DNA of 17,100 bases from an uncultured Collinsella sp. (GTDB taxonomy: Bacteria > Actinomycetota > Coriobacteriia > Coriobacteriales > Coriobacteriaceae): positions 1 through 17,100 of the forward strand of contig URIK01000020.1 in assembly GCA_900547855.1 (NCBI GenBank). Reading direction: 5' to 3'. The notes beneath the pieces were generated by a model, which made no database searches, had not been told where the DNA came from, and saw only the letters and a program-made list of their open reading frames with translations. Every line of letters begins with the position of its first letter. The stretch's first letter is position 1. The position numbers and the translations under genes are program-made. This document shows positions 13,878 to 17,100 of this stretch, piece after piece.

Positions 13878-14920
13878 TGGATCCGAGCGTCTACATCCCC
13901 GCCTACCTGGAGCGCACCTATCTGGCGTCGCACCCCGAGCTCACCGATGCAGCACGCGAGCTTGTCCATAACGACGTGAACGTCAACCCTCATAAGTATG
14001 CGCAGTCCGAGCATGCCCAGGCGCTGCTGTCCTATGCCGGTGTTCATCGCCACCTGCTCGACGAGCTCCATCGCATCGAGGACATGGGCAGCGACGAGGA
14101 GTTTGAGCAAACGCGCAACCGCCTGTTCGACGACATGCGCGATGAGCTGCTCAAGATTGTCCGCATCGATGCGCATGTCCTCGATGCCCAGCTGCTCGCC
14201 ATCATCCTGGCCGACACGCCCGTTGACGCCTGCCTGGGCGACCTGATGAAGCTCGAGGCGACCACGGCCGATTACCTGCAGCAAAGTGTGCCCGGGTTCG
14301 ATATGGAGGCCCCGCACTACTGGGCCAACAAAGTTTTGACGGACGGCGTGACGGCGGCAGAGCTCACCGTGAGCGAGCCGGCTCTTATCGGGTGGCTCCA
14401 CACGCTCGAGGCCATCTCGCAGCTGTGCATGGCGAGCGCCCGCTACCGTGCTGCCGCCAACTACGCCCGCCGCGTCCTTAAGGCGGAAGGCTACCCCACC
14501 CGAGCCGCAGGCACCGTGTTGCTCGCCCTCGCTCGTCTGGAAGACCAGGACGGCTTTTTTGCCCTGGCCCACCAGCTCGAGGAAGAGATCGGGGCTGACG
14601 CGCTTGAGAACTCTCCTTGGTATCTGCTCGCCCGCACAATCCTATTGTTCAAAACGAACAAGATGCGCCCGGCGACACGCGCGCTGCGTGAGTTTGCCAA
14701 TCGCTGCGAGGGCGGCGCGTTCTTCTTGCTGAACCCCATGTACCAGACGCCGTACCTTCCCTGCCGACCCGAGCCGCGCGACCCCTGGGACCTCTCGCAC
14801 CAGGCGGTTTGGGAATCCGACGGCATCATCTCGGATACCCCCGACTTTGCCCCCTGGGCCAATGCCTGCGAAGGCGTTTCGCAGCTTGCCCAGGAGTTTG
14901 CGCGCCGCTACGGCTTTTAA
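13877..14920 (+). CDS. TPR-like helical repeat protein, 347 aa (second of a tandem pair)
   Basis: A divergent paralogue of the preceding product and likewise all-helical and cytoplasmic. Corresponding blocks lie in the same order: RIDAHVLDAQLLAIIL (~96-111) against LDPANWDAQRMLTAL; LIGWLHTLEAISQLCMASARYRAAANYARRVLKAEG (~170-205) against the TPR-like block; and SPWYLLARTILLFKTNKMRPATRALREFANRCEGGAFFLLNP (~246-287) against its last helical pair. Both end in a DFAPWA / SFAAWVA segment. The start ATG at 13877 shares its A with the upstream TAA, and GGGAGGAGA just before gives a strong ribosome site. The MurT-GatD gene begins 45 bases after the stop, in the same direction, so all three may form one operon. 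The function is unknown. Confidence 0.75.
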   Translation: MDPSVYIPAYLERTYLASHPELTDAARELVHNDVNVNPHKYAQSEHAQALLSYAGVHRHLLDELHRIEDMGSDEEFEQTRNRLFDDMRDELLKIVRIDAHVLDAQLLAIILADTPVDACLGDLMKLEATTADYLQQSVPGFDMEAPHYWANKVLTDGVTAAELTVSEPALIGWLHTLEAISQLCMASARYRAAANYARRVLKAEGYPTRAAGTVLLALARLEDQDGFFALAHQLEEEIGADALENSPWYLLARTILLFKTNKMRPATRALREFANRCEGGAFFLLNPMYQTPYLPCRPEPRDPWDLSHQAVWESDGIISDTPDFAPWANACEGVSQLAQEFARRYGF

Positions 14921-14965
14921 CGGCGCAAACGCCACGACCATGTCATCTATGTTAGGAACGGCTTC

Positions 14966-17051
14966 ATGAACCTCCGCTCATCTCTTGCCTGCACCTCGAG
15001 CGATATCGCCCGCTGGGGGCTGCGCTCCGTCCTTAAGCGCCAGGGCGGCGTACTCCCCGGCCGCATCGCCATGAAGATCGACCCCGAGTTGCTGAGCGAC
15101 CTCGCTGCCCTTGTCGACCGCAGCGTGGTGATCACCGGCACCAACGGCAAGACCACCACCTCCAACCTCATCGCCGACGCCGTTGCCGCCAGCGGCGCCA
15201 CCGTGGTATGCAACCGCGCCGGCAACAACATGGAGCCGGGCGTAGTGGGCGCACTGCTCGAGGCGCGCAGCGGCCTCAAGCGAGCCGGTGGCAAGCGCGT
15301 GGGCGTTTTTGAGTGCGATGAGCTTTACACCGTACGCGTTCTGCCCAAGCTCAAGCCGACGTACTTCGTGCTGCTCAACCTGTTCCGCGACCAGCTAGAT
15401 CGCTATGGCGAGATCGATCACACCCAGGAGGTCATCGCCCATGCGTTGGAGCTTTCGCCGGCAACAACGCTCATCTACAACGCAGACGACCCGCTGTGTG
15501 CCGCGATCGCCGCACGCGTTCCCAATGCAAGCATCGCCTTTGGCATCGACGGCGCCACCAACACCGAGTCCGACCGTATTAGCGACTCGCGCTTTTGCTC
15601 GCAGTGCAACGCGCCGCTGGAGTATGACTACGTGCAATACGGCCAGCTCGGCGCCTACCATTGCCCCTCGTGCGGTTGGGCACGCCCCGCACTGGTCCGC
15701 CGTGTGACGGGCGTGGAGCTCGGCTGCGACGGCTACGGCTTCGACCTGGTCTTTGGATCTGCGCCCGACGCGGCTGCCGTACACATCGCCACACGCTACA
15801 ACGGCCTGTACATGGTCTACAACGTTGCCGCTGCATTCTTTGCCGCACATGAGTTAGGCGTGGATACAGCGCACCTGCAGCCCACGCTCGATGCCTACGT
15901 CCCCGCCGGCGGACGCATGGGCCGCTGGGATATCGCCGGCCGCACCGTCGAGGCCAACCTGGCTAAGAATCCCGTAGGCTTCGATCGACAAATCCAGTCC
16001 ATCAAGACGGCAGGCGGCAGACTCTGCGCTTTCTTCCTCAACGATAACGATGCCGACGGCCACGATGTATCGTGGATCTACGACGTCGACTTTGAGCGCA
16101 TTGCCGACACGCCGGGTCTTGTCGCCTTTGCCGGAGGCACGCGCGCGCACGACATGCAGGTGCGCCTCAAGTACGCCGGCATCGATGCCGCGATTATCTC
16201 GGACGTCGCGCAGGCAATTGGCGCCGTTGCAGACGAGGCCGCCAATGACACCTTCTACGCCGTCGCCAACTACACGGCCTTCCCGCCGCTGGTCAAGGAG
16301 CTCGACGGGCTGAAAGGCGCCACCGCCGACGCTGTTGCCGGACGCGCCGTAGCCCGTGCCGACGGCAGCGCTCTTCCTGTCGGCATCGCGCCAGTCGAGC
16401 TTTCGCGCCCGCTGCGCATCGTCTACCTGTATCCCGATGCCCTTAACCTCTACGGCGACGGCGGCAACGTCATCGCCCTCGAGCGCCGCTGCGCCTGGCG
16501 TGGCATTCCCGTGCGCGTGGACGAGGTCCGTATGGGCGAATCACTCGATCTCACCGATGCCGATATCGTCATGATGGGTGGCGGCTCCGACCGCGACCAG
16601 CTAGCCGTGGCACACGAGCTGCTCGCCCAAAAAGACAAGGTCGCGGCCTATGTTGAGGACGGCGGCACACTGCTTGCCATCTGTGGCAGCTATCAGCTGC
16701 TCGGCCGTTCGTACTACATGGGCGAGGATCGCATTGAGGGCCTGGGCGTCATTGCCGCCGAAACCGTACGCGGCTCCGACCGCCTGATCGGCAACGTAGC
16801 CGTCAAAACCGATCTGGCACCTGAGCCCTTTGTGGGATTCGAGAACCACGGTGGCCGCACGCTTTTGGACGCCGAGGCCACGCCGCTCGGAACGTCCGTC
16901 GTCACGGGCACCGGCAACAACGGCGACGATGGCTTTGAGGGTCTCATCTACAAGGGCGTCATCGGCACGTACCTACACGGACCGGCACTGCCCAAGAACC
17001 CCGAACTCGCCGACTGGCTGATCGCGCACGCCCTCGAGCGCCGCGGCGATG
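14966..17051 (+). CDS. Fused MurT-GatD lipid II isoglutaminyl synthase, truncated at contig end
   Basis: One frame carries both subunits of the enzyme that amidates the D-glutamate of lipid II to D-isoglutamine, using glutamine and ATP, on the cytoplasmic side of cell-wall synthesis. The MurT half (1-~450) has the Mur ligase P-loop GTNGKTTT (58-65), NLFRDQLDRYGE (138-149), a four-cysteine zinc ribbon (Cys211, Cys214, Cys233, Cys236) and the DUF1727 region with DVSWIYD (Asp367 onward). From memory, the Asp of this motif completes the GatD catalytic triad. After a ~30-residue linker, the GatD half (~482 on) is a class I amidotransferase with nucleophile Cys573 (AICGSYQLLG) and His671 (GTYLHGPALPKNPE). 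In Staphylococcus aureus these are separate proteins. AGGAA lies seven bases before the ATG. Genuine sequence ends at Asp695; the last ~20-30 residues are missing, and the frame runs on into adapter. Confidence 0.9.
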
Positions 17052-17100
17052 CTGTCTCTTATACACATCTGACGCTGCCGACGACTAGTCGAGTGTAGAT
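17052..17100. other. Sequencing adapter at contig end (Nextera mosaic end, i5 index, P5)
   Basis: The sequence CTGTCTCTTATACACATCT (17052-17070) is the reverse complement of the Tn5/Nextera mosaic end. GACGCTGCCGACGA (17071-17084) completes the read-1 adapter. CTAGTCGA (17085-17092) is an 8-base index (TCGACTAG when reversed). GTGTAGAT (17093-17100) is the start of the reverse-complemented P5 primer. Every part matches in the right order and length, so this is library adapter and not genome. Confidence 0.98.

Noticed and set aside
17054..17098. Natural C terminus of the MurT-GatD protein
   Set aside because: The last residues of the open frame are translated from adapter, index and P5 primer, not from the genome.

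Overview
The window looks like a chromosomal stretch of a high-GC Gram-positive gut anaerobe, most likely of the Collinsella/Coriobacteriia type. This is inferred from the GC-rich codon choice, the MurT/GatD peptidoglycan-amidation protein, the set of iron-dependent alcohol dehydrogenases and a PTS for alpha-glucosides. No rRNA, tRNA, CRISPR array, transposase or phage gene was seen. The last 49 bases are not genomic: they read as an Illumina Nextera adapter, an i5 index and the start of P5, so the contig ends at about 17051.

Layout. Positions 1-78 hold the tail of an unknown gene. An XRE-type regulator (101-319, minus) and an unknown 129-residue protein (396-785, plus) diverge around a perfect 24-bp palindrome. 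On the minus strand from 5503 down to 795 lie a PTS EIICB transporter, a GH4 6-phospho-alpha-glucosidase, the GTPase/ATPase YchF and a small DUF1648-like membrane protein. Diverging from the PTS gene are a zinc-dependent medium-chain dehydrogenase (5861-6886) and a GntR/HutC-type regulator (6952-7707). Copies of a TTGTCTA-containing operator lie upstream of both the PTS gene and the dehydrogenase, and the best one sits inside the dehydrogenase promoter. The likely scheme is that an alpha-glucoside is phosphorylated on entry by the PTS and cut by the GH4 enzyme to glucose 6-phosphate plus an aglycone. The dehydrogenase may oxidise the aglycone if it is a polyol. GntR probably controls both arms.

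From 7708 to 7819 there are two related palindromes; the first is also a strong terminator. Minus-strand genes follow: a four-cluster iron-sulfur protein (7839-9092), an internally deleted glycerol dehydrogenase paralogue (9244-9750), a full-length GldA-like glycerol dehydrogenase (9898-10998) and a butanol-dehydrogenase-type iron alcohol dehydrogenase (11077-12300). A 65-bp near-perfect palindrome lies between the two GldA relatives, and terminators follow both full-length dehydrogenases. About 500 bp without a convincing gene (12301-12800) separates this block from a plus-strand run: two tandem, divergent TPR-like paralogues coupled by a TAATG overlap, then a MurT-GatD fusion truncated by the contig end.

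The points most worth a second look are the adapter at the end, the GldA paralogue lacking its catalytic middle, the fused MurT-GatD, the paired TPR-like proteins, the XRE palindrome with its unknown partner, and the 18-bp tandem duplication at the 3' end of the PTS gene.
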